From the NCBI RefSeq assembly GCF_000156375.1, contig NZ_DS996353.1, forward strand, positions 57,187 to 121,186: a stretch of DNA of 64,000 nt. Direction: 5' to 3'. The position numbers were made by a program, and so were the translations under genes. The notes under the pieces were generated by a model that saw only the letters and a list, made by a program, of their open reading frames with translations, did not search any database and had not been told where the DNA came from. Below, piece by piece: positions 54,713 to 63,985 of the stretch. Origin of the DNA: Desulfovibrio piger ATCC 29098. GTDB taxonomy: Bacteria; Desulfobacterota; Desulfovibrionia; Desulfovibrionales; Desulfovibrionaceae. Numbering within the stretch: position 1 is the first letter of the stretch; each line of letters starts with the position of its first letter.

Positions 54713-54743
54713 CTTGACGCCGGGCAAGAACGTCTTACCTATT
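54713..54743 (+). promoter_or_regulatory. Possible promoter of cbpA-cbpM-clpB
   Basis: CTTGACG (54713-54719) is followed after about 17 bases by ACCTATT. The CTTGA core and the CCTAT element are compatible with a heat-shock sigma32 promoter, which would suit the gene content, but also with a weak sigma70 site. TSS data are needed. Confidence 0.35.
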
Positions 54744-54773
54744 GGCAAGAAGACCCGATTGGGGGAGAGCATC

Positions 54774-55697
54774 ATGGCAGTAGAATACAAGGATTATTAC
54801 AAACTTCTGGGCGTGGAGCGTTCCGCCGGTGCGGACGAGATCGCCAGAGCCTACAAGAAGCTGGCCCGCAAGTACCACCCGGACCTGAACCCGGGCAACA
54901 AGCAGGCCGAAGACAAATTCAAGGATATCAACGAAGCCTACGAAGTGCTCAAAGACCCTGAAAAGCGGCGTATGTACGATCAGCTCGGCCCCAACTGGCA
55001 GCATGGCCAGCAGTTCCAGGGCGCTCCGGGCTTTGAAAATATGCACTTCAACTTCAACGGCCAGAACTTCGACGGCGCGGGCTTCTCGGACTTTTTCGAG
55101 ACCCTGTTCGGCGGGCGCGGCAGCCGCTTCGGCGGTGATCCGTTCGGTGGTTTCCGCCAGCAGCAGCCCCGCCGCGGCCGTGACGTGGAGGCCGAACTGC
55201 CCCTGACGCTGGAAGAGGTGGCCCGTGGTGGCCGCCGCAGCGTGAGCCTGCAGACGGCCTTCGGCCCCAAGACGCTGGAAGTGAACGTGCCTTCCGGCAT
55301 CCGCGAAGGCGCCAAACTACGTCTGGGCGGACAGGGCGAGCCCGCTCCCGGCGGTGCGCCCGGCGATTTGTTCCTGCGGGTTCGCTATCTGCCGCATGCC
55401 GTGTTCAAGGTGGATGGCGACAACCTGCAGTGCGACGTGGTCCTGGCCCCGTGGGAGGCGGCCCTGGGCGCCCGTGTGCCCGTGCCCACCCTGGAAGGGC
55501 AGGTGGAGATGAACATTCCCGCCGGTTCGTCCTCGGGGCGCAAGTTCCGCCTGCGCGGCAAGGGCCTTGGCTCGGCACAGCATCGCGGTGACCTGCTGGC
55601 CCGCGTCATGATCCGGGTGCCCGAGCAGCTTTCGGATGAAGAGAAGGCGCTGTGGCAGCAGCTGGCGGACAAGTCGTCCTTCCGGGCCCGCGGCTAG
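54774..55697 (+). CDS. cbpA: DnaJ-type co-chaperone CbpA
   Basis: 307 residues from ATG 54774, with GGGGGAGAG upstream. The J domain spans residues 1-70 with the HPD motif (KYHPDLNPG). A Gly/Phe-rich linker follows (FGGRGSRFGGDPFGGF), then two beta-sandwich substrate domains from about residue 130. There is no cysteine-rich zinc finger, which distinguishes CbpA from DnaJ. It stimulates DnaK and delivers clients. The next gene encodes its modulator. Confidence 0.93.
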   Translation: MAVEYKDYYKLLGVERSAGADEIARAYKKLARKYHPDLNPGNKQAEDKFKDINEAYEVLKDPEKRRMYDQLGPNWQHGQQFQGAPGFENMHFNFNGQNFDGAGFSDFFETLFGGRGSRFGGDPFGGFRQQQPRRGRDVEAELPLTLEEVARGGRRSVSLQTAFGPKTLEVNVPSGIREGAKLRLGGQGEPAPGGAPGDLFLRVRYLPHAVFKVDGDNLQCDVVLAPWEAALGARVPVPTLEGQVEMNIPAGSSSGRKFRLRGKGLGSAQHRGDLLARVMIRVPEQLSDEEKALWQQLADKSSFRARG

Positions 55698-55714
55698 GAT
55701 GGAGGTTGTGAGAT

Positions 55715-56017
55715 ATGAGCACGTCTGACAGAGACGACATGACCACCGTGGTCATGGCTTGCGAAGAATTCATGGCAAGCACCGGCGTCGCGCCCGAGCG
55801 GTTGCGTGAGCTGCTGGCCCTGGGCTGGCTGGAAAGCCGTACGGAAGGCACCGACCAGTTCTTCCGGGATGCGGACATCTACCGTGTGCGCAAACTGGAA
55901 CGCATCTGCTGCGACTTCGAGCTGCCCGTGGTGGGCGGCACCATCATCGTGGACCTTCTGGAGCGCATCGACGCTCTGGAGCACAAGGTACGTGAACTGC
56001 AGGGATTGGAAGACTGA
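55715..56017 (+). CDS. cbpM: Chaperone modulator CbpM (MerR-like fold)
   Basis: 100 residues. A MerR-type helix-turn-helix runs from about 15-70 (CEEFMASTGVAPERLRELLA, then LGWLESRTEG and DADIYRVRKLERICCDFELP), ending in a short coiled coil (LLERIDALEHKVRELQGLE). CbpM binds the J domain of CbpA and inhibits it. It begins 17 bases after cbpA. Alternative reading as a MerR regulator is possible but the linkage argues for CbpM. Confidence 0.88.
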   Translation: MSTSDRDDMTTVVMACEEFMASTGVAPERLRELLALGWLESRTEGTDQFFRDADIYRVRKLERICCDFELPVVGGTIIVDLLERIDALEHKVRELQGLED

Positions 56018-56232
56018 TCCCCCGTGCCGGGAAGCCCGCGGATTCGGATCCGTCGCGGCGGCCCGCAGACCCCACCCGGCCTTGTGCCGCCGCCCGGACA
56101 CTCCGGGCCCTCTGGAGCCCGCCTCCGTCCGCCAGCGCAGCCCGCGCACAAAAAACTGATTTTGCTTACCTTCCGCCGTGGGGCGGCCCGTGTACGCACG
56201 GGCCCCGTCCATAGCGGCATCGTGGAGGATAT

Positions 56233-58833
56233 ATGGACATCAACAAATTCACGGAAAAAGCCCGCGAGGCCGTGACCCAGGCGCAAAGCATCGCCGTGGG
56301 CATGGGCCATCAGGATATCGACAGCGAGCATCTGGCGCTGGCCCTGATCCGTCAGGAACAGGGCATCGTGCCCCGCATCCTGGAGCAGATGGGCGTGCAG
56401 ACAGCCGCTCTGGCCGTGGCCGTGGAGGAAAAACTGCGCAAGCGTCCCTCCGTCTCCGGCGGCGGCATGGACCCCAACCGCATCTCCATCACCCAGCGTC
56501 TGGCCAAGGTGCTGGGCGACGCCGAGAACGAATCCCGGCGCATGAAGGACGAATACGTCAGCGTGGACCATCTGTTCGCCGCGCTGGCCGAGAACGCGCC
56601 CGGCACGCCGCTGGGCGAGGTCTTCAAGGAATACAACATCAGCCGTGCCAGCTTCGGCCAGGCCATGGAGAGCCTGCGCGGCGGCGCACGGGTGACCAGC
56701 CCCACCCCCGAAGACACGGTGGAGGCCCTGAGCAAGTACGCCCGTGACCTGGTGGAAGCCGCCCGTCAGGGCAAGATGGACCCGGTCATCGGCCGTGATG
56801 CCGAGATCCGCCGCGTGGTGCGCATCCTGTCCCGCCGTACCAAGAACAACCCCGTGCTCATCGGTGAGGCCGGGGTGGGCAAGACGGCCATCGTGGAAGG
56901 CCTGGCCTTCCGTATCGTCAAGGGCGACGTGCCCGAGGGCCTGCGCGGCCACAAGCTCTACGCCCTGGACATGGGCGCGCTGATCGCCGGTGCCAAGTAC
57001 CGCGGCGAATTCGAGGAACGCCTCAAGGCCGTGCTCAATGAAGTAGAGAAGAGCGAAGGCAAGATCATCCTCTTCATCGACGAGCTGCACACCATCGTGG
57101 GCGCGGGCAAGACCGAGGGCTCCATGGACGCGGGCAACCTGCTCAAGCCCATGCTGGCCCGTGGCGAGCTGCACTGCATCGGCGCCACCACCTTGGACGA
57201 GTACCGCAAGTACATCGAAAAGGACCCGGCCCTGGAACGCCGTTTCCAGCCCGTGCTGGTGGACGAGCCCACGGTGGAGGACGCCATCTCCATCCTGCGT
57301 GGCCTGAAGGAACGCTTTGAGGTCCACCACGGCGTGCGTATCAGCGACTCCGCCATCGTGGAGGCCGTGACCCTGTCGCACCGCTACATCACGGACCGTC
57401 AGCTGCCGGACAAGGCCATCGACCTCATCGACGAGGCCGCGGCCCTGATCCGTACCGAGATCGACTCCCTGCCGTCCGATCTGGACGAGGTGAACCGCAA
57501 GGTCATGCAGTTGGAGATCGAGCGCGAGGCCCTGCGCCGCGAGACCGACGCCGCCTCCCGTGACCGTTTGGAAAAGCTGGAAAGCGAACTGGGCGAGCTG
57601 CGGGTGCAGCAGGGCGAACTGCGCCAGCAGTGGGAAAAGGAAAAGAACGCCATCGACAGCGTGCGCGGCATCAAGGAAAAGATCGAGCAGACCAAGCTGG
57701 CCATCGAGCAGGCCGAACGGGCCTATGACCTCAACAAGGCCGCCGAGCTCAAATACTCCACCTTGCTGGCCCTGGAAAAGCAGCTGGCCGATGCTTCCGC
57801 TGCCGCCGGTGCCGACGGCCCGCGCCTGCTCAAGGAAGAGGTGCGCCCCGACGACGTGGCCGAGATCGTGGCCAAGTGGACCGGCATCCCGGTGACCAGG
57901 CTCATGGAATCCGAACGCGAAAAGCTGCTGCATCTGGCCGACCAGCTGCACAAGCGTGTGGTGGGCCAGGACGAGGCCGTGCAGGCCGTGGCCGATGCCG
58001 TGCTGCGTGCCCGTGCAGGTCTGTCCGACCCCTCGCGTCCCACGGGGTCGTTCATCTTCCTGGGCCCCACGGGCGTGGGCAAGACCGAACTGTGCAAGAC
58101 CCTGGCCGAAGCCCTGTTCGATACCGAGGACAACATGGTGCGTCTGGACATGAGCGAGTACATGGAAAAGCACTCCGTGTCCCGCCTCATCGGTGCGCCT
58201 CCAGGATATGTGGGCTATGACGAAGGCGGCCAGCTCACCGAGGCCGTGCGCCGCAAGCCGTACTCCGTGGTGCTGTTCGACGAGATCGAAAAGGCGCATC
58301 CCGACGTCTTCAACACCCTGCTGCAGCTGCTGGACGATGGTCGTCTGACCGACAGCCAGGGCCGCACCGTGGACTTCCGCAACTGCATCGTCATCATGAC
58401 GTCCAACATCGGTTCGCCGCATCTGCTGGACGGCATCGGAGAGGATGGCAGCCTGAAGGAAGGCGCCCGTGATGCGGTGATGGAAGAGCTGCGCCGTCAC
58501 TTCCGGCCGGAATTCCTGAACCGTGTGGACGAGACCGTGCTCTTCCTGCCCCTGCGGCGTGACCAGGTGACGCGCATCGTGGATCTGCAGATGGATCGCC
58601 TGCGCAAGCGTCTGGAAGAACGCAAGATCACCCTGGACATCACGGATGCCGCCCGCGAGTTCATCGCCGGCGAGGCCTACGATCCCGTGTACGGTGCGCG
58701 TCCGCTCAAGCGTTACGTGCAGCAGTACGTGGAAACGCCTCTGGCCCGCGAGCTGGTCAGCGGCCGCATCCTGGATGGTCAGGCTGTCCGGATCGACGTC
58801 CGCGATGGCGAACTGGTCTTCCAGAACGCCTGA
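56233..58833 (+). CDS. clpB: ATP-dependent disaggregase ClpB
   Basis: 866 residues, full length. N-domain is residues 1-145; NBD1 Walker A GEAGVGKT is at 211-218; a coiled-coil middle domain spans roughly 405-525 (rich in Glu/Lys/Arg/Leu repeats), which marks ClpB rather than ClpA or ClpC; NBD2 Walker A GPTGVGKT is at 611-618. It works with DnaK and CbpA/DnaJ to resolve aggregates. The 215-base leader ends in a GGCCCGTG-TACG-CACGGGCC hairpin (56185-56204) about 20 bases before the GGAGG site. A terminator follows. Confidence 0.97.
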   Translation: MDINKFTEKAREAVTQAQSIAVGMGHQDIDSEHLALALIRQEQGIVPRILEQMGVQTAALAVAVEEKLRKRPSVSGGGMDPNRISITQRLAKVLGDAENESRRMKDEYVSVDHLFAALAENAPGTPLGEVFKEYNISRASFGQAMESLRGGARVTSPTPEDTVEALSKYARDLVEAARQGKMDPVIGRDAEIRRVVRILSRRTKNNPVLIGEAGVGKTAIVEGLAFRIVKGDVPEGLRGHKLYALDMGALIAGAKYRGEFEERLKAVLNEVEKSEGKIILFIDELHTIVGAGKTEGSMDAGNLLKPMLARGELHCIGATTLDEYRKYIEKDPALERRFQPVLVDEPTVEDAISILRGLKERFEVHHGVRISDSAIVEAVTLSHRYITDRQLPDKAIDLIDEAAALIRTEIDSLPSDLDEVNRKVMQLEIEREALRRETDAASRDRLEKLESELGELRVQQGELRQQWEKEKNAIDSVRGIKEKIEQTKLAIEQAERAYDLNKAAELKYSTLLALEKQLADASAAAGADGPRLLKEEVRPDDVAEIVAKWTGIPVTRLMESEREKLLHLADQLHKRVVGQDEAVQAVADAVLRARAGLSDPSRPTGSFIFLGPTGVGKTELCKTLAEALFDTEDNMVRLDMSEYMEKHSVSRLIGAPPGYVGYDEGGQLTEAVRRKPYSVVLFDEIEKAHPDVFNTLLQLLDDGRLTDSQGRTVDFRNCIVIMTSNIGSPHLLDGIGEDGSLKEGARDAVMEELRRHFRPEFLNRVDETVLFLPLRRDQVTRIVDLQMDRLRKRLEERKITLDITDAAREFIAGEAYDPVYGARPLKRYVQQYVETPLARELVSGRILDGQAVRIDVRDGELVFQNA

Positions 58834-58887
58834 TCCTGAAAAACTGTCCCGGCATGGCTCCGGCCTGCCGGTATGATCCCGCACAGC

Positions 58888-58915
58888 AAAGGCGGCCCTT
58901 CGGGGCCGCCTTTTT
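58888..58915 (+). terminator. Intrinsic terminator of clpB
   Basis: AAAGGCGGCCC, TTCG tetraloop, GGGCCGCCTTTTT (58888-58915). Confidence 0.93.
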
Positions 58916-59219
58916 CGTGTCCCTGCCCGTCTTTGTGGTCCGTTGAAGTGACCACAGCGGGCAGAGCTTCCCGGCAACGCATAGCCACGCGATCCCGCAG
59001 AGTCATTTCCCCACCGGGGACCTGCGCCCGCATGTCTGCCCTGGCCCCCATCCCGACCGTCATCCTCCGGAGCAAAAGTTTTCGAGCAGGGAAGGGGGGC
59101 GCGAGGGAGGAGGGAAGAGCCTTTTTCAAAACATCCTTGCCTTCCCCCTCGTATCCATCAGCTTGCCCTTTGCGGGCTGAGGGGCTATTTTCTTCCCATC
59201 TTTTTTGCAAGGAGCCACC
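58916..59219 (+). other. Intergenic region between clpB and glmU
   Basis: About 300 bases after the clpB terminator hold no gene. The second half contains hairpin repeat copy 4 (59071-59150). glmU has a strong AAGGAG site, but I cannot point to its promoter. Confidence 0.45.
59071..59150. repeat. G-rich/C-rich gene-end hairpin, copy 4 (degenerate)
   Basis: CAAAAGTTTTCGAG opens the element like copy 2. A G-rich arm with GGGAAGGGGGG ends in GCCTTTTTC, and after AAAACAT comes CCTTGCCTTCCCCCTCG. Pairing is imperfect compared with copies 1-3, as if decaying. Confidence 0.5.
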
Positions 59220-60575
59220 ATGTTGCAGACAGCCGCCCTTATTCTGGCCGCGGGCAAGGGCACCCGCATGCATTCCGACAAACCCAAAGTATTGCAGACC
59301 GTTCTGGGCGAACCCATGTTGCGCTACGTGCTGGAAGCCGTCCGCCCCGTGTTCGACGGGCGTGCGCTGGTGGTGGTGGGCCATCAGGCGGGCATGGTGG
59401 AGGCCGCCTTCCCGGACGCTTCCTTCGTGCACCAGGAACAGCAGCTGGGCACGGGCCATGCGCTGATGCAGGCCATGCCCGCGCTGGAAGGGCAGTGCGA
59501 GCGCGTGCTGGTGGTCAACGGCGATACGCCGCTGCTCTCCGAGGACGTGGTGCGTCATTTCGTGGAGGCTTCGGAGGGGGCCGACCTGGCCTTTGCCACC
59601 ATCGAGCTGGACGATCCCGCCGCCTATGGCCGTGTGGTGCGTGCCGCCGACGGCAGCGTGCGTGCCATCGTGGAAGCCAAGGACTACGATCCTGCGCTGT
59701 ACGGGCCCGAACCGCACGAAGTCAATGCGGGCATGTACTGCGTGCGCCTGGACCTGGCTGCCCGCCTGCTGCCGCGCATCGGCAATGCCAACAAGAGCGG
59801 CGAATACTATATCACCGACCTCATCTCCCTGGCTGTGGCCGAAGGCTGCAACGTGCAGGGCGTGCAGTGCGGCCGGGACGAGAGCCTGATGGGCGTCAAT
59901 TCGCCTCTGGAACTTTCCCGCAGTGAAGAATTTTTGCGTGAGCGTGTGGTGGACGGCCTGCTGCGTTCCGGCGTGATGCTGCATGCGCCCGCGCTGGTGC
60001 GGATCAGCCCCCTGGCCACGGTGGATCCGGGTGCGGAGATCACGGGCCCGTGCGAGATCTACGGCCGCAGCGTGGTGCGTCGGGGCGCCCGCATCGACTC
60101 CCATTGCGTGATGCGTGATACCGTCATCGAATCCGGGGCGGAGATCCGCTCCTTCTGCCATTTCGAGGATGCCCAGGTGGGCGAGGCCGCTCTGGTGGGC
60201 CCCTATGCCCGCCTGCGCCCCGGCGCCGTGCTGGAAGAGTCCTCGCATGTGGGCAATTTCGTGGAGCTCAAGAAATCCCGTCTGGGCAAGGGCGCCAAAG
60301 CCAATCACCTGACCTATCTGGGAGATTCCGAGATCGGCGCGGGCACCAATATCGGCGCGGGCACCATCACCTGTAACTATGACGGCAAGCACAAGTTCAA
60401 GACCACCATCGGCGAAGGCGCCTTCATCGGCAGCAATACGGCTCTGGTGGCTCCGGTGCGTGTGGGCGACGGCGCGCTGATCGGTGCGGGGTCGGTCATC
60501 ACCAAGGACGTGCCCGATGGCGAGATGGGCATCGCCCGCGGCCGGCAGAAGAACCTGCCGCGCAAATCCGTCTAG
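59220..60575 (+). CDS. glmU: Bifunctional UDP-GlcNAc pyrophosphorylase / glucosamine-1-phosphate acetyltransferase
   Basis: 451 residues from ATG 59220 with AAGGAGCC upstream (an earlier in-frame TTG contains this site and is rejected). Residues 1-230 are the uridylyltransferase (LILAAGKGTRMHSDKPKVLQ; NGDTPLL). From about 250 is the left-handed beta-helix acetyltransferase (RLRPGAVLEESSHVGNFVEL; GAGTNIGAGTITCNYDG). It makes UDP-GlcNAc for peptidoglycan and lipopolysaccharide. Both active sites look intact. Confidence 0.97.
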   Translation: MLQTAALILAAGKGTRMHSDKPKVLQTVLGEPMLRYVLEAVRPVFDGRALVVVGHQAGMVEAAFPDASFVHQEQQLGTGHALMQAMPALEGQCERVLVVNGDTPLLSEDVVRHFVEASEGADLAFATIELDDPAAYGRVVRAADGSVRAIVEAKDYDPALYGPEPHEVNAGMYCVRLDLAARLLPRIGNANKSGEYYITDLISLAVAEGCNVQGVQCGRDESLMGVNSPLELSRSEEFLRERVVDGLLRSGVMLHAPALVRISPLATVDPGAEITGPCEIYGRSVVRRGARIDSHCVMRDTVIESGAEIRSFCHFEDAQVGEAALVGPYARLRPGAVLEESSHVGNFVELKKSRLGKGAKANHLTYLGDSEIGAGTNIGAGTITCNYDGKHKFKTTIGEGAFIGSNTALVAPVRVGDGALIGAGSVITKDVPDGEMGIARGRQKNLPRKSV

Positions 60576-60714
60576 TCCTTTGCGGAGCTCTGGAAGCTCC
60601 GCCGGGGACTTTTCCGCCATGGGCAAGGCTGCCCGGTCATGCGGAGGCGTCAGCCAGGTTCTATCTGCCTGATGCTGTCCGCCCGGCGGGAGAGTTCCAG
60701 GCAAAAAATCCTTT

Positions 60715-60744
60715 GGGGGAGGCTCTGTGCCTCCCCCTTTTTTT
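60715..60744 (+). terminator. Intrinsic terminator of glmU
   Basis: GGGGGAGGC (60715-60723), loop TCTGT, GCCTCCCCC (60729-60737), seven Ts. Confidence 0.94.
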
Positions 60745-60856
60745 CTGGTGCGCAGGAAAAGTTTTTTCTTTTTCCAGAAAGGGAAATTTCGTTGAATGGC
60801 AAGGAAAAACAGTTGATTATCTTTGCATGAAATCGTGATTTGCCGCATGGGCCGCC

Positions 60857-60885
60857 TTGCCATCGGCATGGGGCAGTGCTATACC
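60857..60885 (+). promoter_or_regulatory. Promoter of zapB-zapA, likely giving a leaderless mRNA
   Basis: TTGCCA (60857-60862, 5 of 6) and TATACC (60880-60885, 4 of 6) with 17-base spacing. The expected start of transcription, 6-8 bases after the -10, coincides with the ATG at 60893, and no Shine-Dalgarno is present. Confidence 0.65.
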
Positions 60886-60892
60886 CAGAATC

Positions 60893-61138
60893 ATGGAAGC
60901 ACTAGAGCAACTTGAAACGCAGGTACTGGCCCTTTTGGAGCAGAAAGCCCAGCTTCTGGCGGAGACTCGTCGTCTCCACTCCGAACTTGAGGCCACTATC
61001 GCCGCGAAGATGTCTTTGGAAGAAGAAAACCGCGAACTGCGCGAGAACCTGAACAAAGAAGAGCAGGTGCGGGGCGATGCCATCAACCGCATGGATGCTC
61101 TGCTGAGACTTATTCAGGAGCATGAAAGCGCCGAGTAG
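60893..61138 (+). CDS. zapB: ZapB-like coiled-coil cell-division protein
   Basis: 81 residues from ATG 60893; the 12-codon upstream extension spans the promoter. The whole protein is a heptad-rich coiled coil (MEALEQLETQVLALLEQKAQ onward), ending MDALLRLIQEHESAE. Size, composition and position just before zapA fit ZapB, which links the Z-ring to the chromosome in E. coli. Sequence alone cannot separate it from other short coiled coils, so the name depends on linkage. No ribosome-binding site is visible. Confidence 0.7.
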   Translation: MEALEQLETQVLALLEQKAQLLAETRRLHSELEATIAAKMSLEEENRELRENLNKEEQVRGDAINRMDALLRLIQEHESAE

Positions 61139-61146
61139 GTTTTCGA

Positions 61147-61422
61147 GTGAGTCAAGAACACTTTAACCTTACCGTTCTTGGTACTGCGGTCACATTCCGC
61201 CACAGTGCCGATATGGAGCGTGTGCGTGAGGCCATCGCTCTTGTGGAAGAACGGTTTGCAGACCAGAAACTGAGGTCACACGGTATGCAGAGTAACAAAG
61301 ATATTCTGCTGACTGTTCTGGCTCTTGGTCTGGCGGATGATTTGTTGCAATCGCAAAAAAAGCTGGACGATGTGCAGAATCGCATCGAGACCATGCTTTC
61401 AAAGATAGAAGAGTCCGTTTAA
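61147..61422 (+). CDS. zapA: Cell division protein ZapA
   Basis: 91 residues with a GTG start 8 bases after the zapB stop. FNLTVLGTAVTFRHSADMER is the ZapA N-terminal beta region, followed by two helices (VREAIALVEERFADQKLRSH; NKDILLTVLALGLADDLLQS) and a C-terminal coiled coil. It promotes FtsZ bundling at the division site. The ribosome-binding site is weak (TAGG). 6S RNA follows directly. Confidence 0.9.
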   Translation: MSQEHFNLTVLGTAVTFRHSADMERVREAIALVEERFADQKLRSHGMQSNKDILLTVLALGLADDLLQSQKKLDDVQNRIETMLSKIEESV

Positions 61423-61439
61423 GTCATCAATGACAGCAT

Positions 61440-61616
61440 ATTTCCCTGGAGTGTGCGTGATTTATGACTCGGTGCTGACCTTACAAGCATAAAATCGGGA
61501 GCTGTCCCTGCTTTTTGTGAGCACGCCCGTTTACGGGAAGCCTGTAGAAAAGTACACGGCCCCCCCTGGGAAACCAGGTTCTGCATCGAAGTCATGACAC
61601 GGCGCTCTGGGGATTT
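61440..61616 (+). ncRNA. ssrS: 6S RNA
   Basis: This roughly 177-base stretch follows zapA, the classic 6S location. It contains GTGAGCACGCCCG-TTTA-CGGGAAGCCT, matching the conserved arm of E. coli 6S (GTGAGCATGCTCGG... GAGAAGCCT). The 5' TTTCCCTGGAG can pair with the 3' CGCTCTGGGGA to make the closing stem, and CCCTGGGAAACCAGG forms an internal hairpin. A TTTTTTT follows at 61614-61620. 6S RNA mimics an open promoter and sequesters housekeeping RNA polymerase in stationary phase. Ends are approximate to about 5 bases. Confidence 0.87.
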
Positions 61617-61696
61617 TTTTCTGTCCTGCACCGTACTCCTTGCACGCTTCGGCGTGGTCTTTGTCTGCAGCCATCCTTATGCCGTTTTTGCGGTCA

Positions 61697-61740
61697 GAAG
61701 CCAGCCCTCCGCCAGTCGACCTCGTGCGGAGGCTGGCTTC
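61697..61740 (+). promoter_or_regulatory. Hairpin in the rny upstream region
   Basis: GAAGCCAGCC-C-TCCGC (61697-61712) pairs with GCGGAGGCTGGCTTC (61726-61740), a 15-bp stem with one bulge and no T run. A good -10-like TATGAT follows at 61748-61753, but no -35 is evident. It could be a weak terminator after 6S RNA or part of the rny leader; RNase Y messages are autoregulated in some species. Confidence 0.45.
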
Positions 61741-61788
61741 CGCCATTTATGATACCCGGGTGATCCCCGTTGATTATAGAGGATGGTT

Positions 61789-63348
61789 ATGGATTTTATG
61801 GATATTGTATGGCTGGCCCTGGCCGCTGTGATCGGCCTGCTGGTCGGTGCGCTGGTGCACAAAAGTGTGACCACCAAACGCATCGGCGATGCTGACGAGC
61901 TGGCCAAACGCATTGTGGAAGAAGCGCGCAAGGAGGCCCAGGCGCAGAAAAAGGAAATCCTCATCCAGGGACAGGATGACCTTTTCAACCAAAAGCGCGA
62001 GCTGGAAAACGAATTCAAGGAACGCGAGCGCGAAGTCAAACTGCGTGAGCGCAAGCTTGAAGAGATGGGCGGCCGGCTGGAAGAAAAGCTGGAAAAAGCC
62101 ACCGCCAAGGAGCATGAGCTCCTCGCCGCTGAAAAGGATCTGGCCCGCAAGGAACGGCAGCTGGCCGAGTCGGAAGAGTTCCTGCAGACGCGCATCGATG
62201 AAGAAGAGCAGCGCCTTTCCGAGATCGCCGGTCTGACGGCGGAAGAAGCCAAGGCCCGTCTGTTTGCCGAGGTGGAGGCCAAGACCCGTCATGAATCGGC
62301 CAAGATGATCCGCCAAATCGAGACGGAAGCCAAGGAGACCGCCGACCGCAAGGCCAAGGAGATCCTGTGTAACGTCATCCAGCGCTATGCCGGTGACTAC
62401 GTCAACGAACAGACCGTCACGGCGGTGTCCCTGCCCAGCGAAGATATGAAGGGACGCATCATCGGTCGCGAAGGACGCAACATCCGCGCCCTGGAAGCCG
62501 CGACCGGCGTGGACCTCATCATCGACGACACACCGGAGACCGTCATTTTGTCCGCCTACAGCCCTCTGCGCCGTCAGGTGGCCAAAATGGCTCTGGAACG
62601 TCTGATCCAGGATGGCCGCATCCATCCCGCCCGCATCGAGGACATCGTCCAGAAATGCGAACAGGAACTGGATGCCCAGGTGCGCGAAGTGGGCGAACAG
62701 GCCACCTTCGATGCCGGGGTCCACGGCATCCATCCCGAGATCATCCGTCTGCTGGGGCAGCTGCGCTACCGCACGTCCTTTACCCAGAACGTGCTGCAGC
62801 ACTCCCTGGAGGTCTCTGCCCTGTGCGGCATGATGGCCGCGGAACTGGGCATGGATGTCAAAAAGGCCAAGCGTGCCGGTCTGCTGCATGATATCGGCAA
62901 GGCCGTCGACCATGAGGTCGAAGGGCCCCATGCCCTCATTGGCGCCGACATCGCCAAAAAGTACAACGAAGGCAAGGACATCGTCCACGCCATCGCCGCG
63001 CACCACGAGGATCAGCGTCCCTCGACGGCACTGGCCGTGCTGGTGCAGGCGGCGGACTCCATCTCCGGTGCCCGTCCCGGCGCCCGCAAGGAACTGCTGG
63101 AGAACTACGTCAAACGTCTGGAAGAGCTGGAAGGCATCGCCACCAGCTTCGAGGGCGTGTCCAAGGCGTACGCCATCCAGGCTGGTCGCGAGATCCGTGT
63201 CATGGTCAACCCCGACAATGTGGATGACGATGCCACCTATCTACTGTGCAAGGACATCGCGGAAAAGATCGAAAAGAACCTGACCTATCCGGGCCAGATC
63301 CGAGTGACGGTCATCCGCGAACGCCGTGCCATGGGCTTTGCCAAATAG
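61789..63348 (+). CDS. rny: Ribonuclease Y
   Basis: 519 residues from ATG 61789, 6 bases after AGAGG; ATG 61783 would add two residues but overlaps the site. An N-terminal membrane anchor ([20 protein letters not shown]) is followed by a long charged coiled coil to about residue 195, a KH domain ([20 protein letters not shown]), and an HD phosphohydrolase domain ([12 protein letters not shown]). It begins decay of many mRNAs at the membrane. A clean terminator follows. Confidence 0.97.
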   Translation: MDFMDIVWLALAAVIGLLVGALVHKSVTTKRIGDADELAKRIVEEARKEAQAQKKEILIQGQDDLFNQKRELENEFKEREREVKLRERKLEEMGGRLEEKLEKATAKEHELLAAEKDLARKERQLAESEEFLQTRIDEEEQRLSEIAGLTAEEAKARLFAEVEAKTRHESAKMIRQIETEAKETADRKAKEILCNVIQRYAGDYVNEQTVTAVSLPSEDMKGRIIGREGRNIRALEAATGVDLIIDDTPETVILSAYSPLRRQVAKMALERLIQDGRIHPARIEDIVQKCEQELDAQVREVGEQATFDAGVHGIHPEIIRLLGQLRYRTSFTQNVLQHSLEVSALCGMMAAELGMDVKKAKRAGLLHDIGKAVDHEVEGPHALIGADIAKKYNEGKDIVHAIAAHHEDQRPSTALAVLVQAADSISGARPGARKELLENYVKRLEELEGIATSFEGVSKAYAIQAGREIRVMVNPDNVDDDATYLLCKDIAEKIEKNLTYPGQIRVTVIRERRAMGFAK

Positions 63349-63370
63349 GGCAGGGGAACAAGGCGTATTC

Positions 63371-63399
63371 AAGGCGGTCACTTCGGTGACCGCCTTTTC
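63371..63399 (+). terminator. Intrinsic terminator of rny
   Basis: AAGGCGGTCAC (63371-63381), TTCG, GTGACCGCCTT (63386-63396), TTC. Confidence 0.93.
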
Positions 63400-63964
63400 T
63401 GTTTTACGGAGACATCGTTGTGTCGCAGGTGATGCGGTCTTTCACTTTCGGGATGGGCCTGGCCTGCGTTCCCAGAGCAAGAACAGCCTTGCGTCTCGTT
63501 TATTTTTCATGTCTGCCGGACACGATCATCCTGGTGACAGGGAAAAAGCTTTCTTCTTCAACAGAAAAATCTGGAAGGGAAACTCCTAAAACCGTCTTGC
63601 GCTCTAAGGTTCCAACACTCGGAGACCATGCATGGATGGTCTCGCGGATCATGAAAGCGGCAGGGAGGGGAATCCATCACCTTGCCTGATGCCTGGCAGC
63701 CAGCTGCATCCTGGCCAGCCGGGAAGAGCTGGATGGCCGTTTGTCTTCTTCTGATTGGGGGACCGCGTCAGGAGGGAGCGCGTCAGGAGGGAGCGCGGTC
63801 CGGCATGCTCCGGCAAGCTGAAGAAAACTGAGAAACAACGGAAAGAAGTGCGTACCCTCAAAGGGAATCATACGGCTGATACTCGCCTGCGGCAAAAGTC
63901 CTTGTGGAAGATGCATGGCAGTGCGCAAAAAAATGTAAGCAATTTTGCCTGTCTTTCCGGTATG
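63400..63964. other. Intergenic region after rny
   Basis: About 565 bases without a supported gene. Short open frames lack ribosome-binding sites and family resemblance. A small duplication inside an inverted repeat is at 63760-63801; the last 100 bases become AT-rich, as for a promoter region. Confidence 0.45.
63760..63801. repeat. 15-bp tandem duplication flanked by inverted arms
   Basis: CGCGTCAGGAGGGAG is present twice in tandem (63764-63778 and 63779-63793). The outer arms GGACCGCG (63760-63767) and CGCGGTCC (63794-63801) are perfectly inverted, so the unit can fold with the duplicated segment in the loop. Function unknown. Confidence 0.75.
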
Positions 63965-63984
63965 TTGATTGAATAATCAGTCAA
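63965..63984. promoter_or_regulatory. Palindromic operator, TetR-like
   Basis: TTGATTGA-ATAA-TCAGTCAA (63965-63984) is an inverted repeat with one mismatch in 8-bp arms, one base before an ATG. The TTGACTGA half-site style is common for TetR/AcrR family operators. The bound regulator is outside the window. Confidence 0.55.
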
Positions 63985-63985
63985 T

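Larger units (their letters stand above)
60576..60892 (+). other. Intergenic region between glmU and the zapB-like gene
   Basis: It holds the glmU terminator (60715-60744), an AT-rich stretch around 60755-60835, and the promoter at 60857-60885. No gene is seen. Confidence 0.6.

Noticed and set aside
55879..58977. Minus-strand open frame of 1032 codons opposite clpB
   Set aside because: Antisense shadow of clpB; it also crosses the clpB terminator.
63400..63964. Small open frames after rny
   Set aside because: No ribosome-binding sites, no motifs, and they cross the rny terminator or the duplicated repeat.
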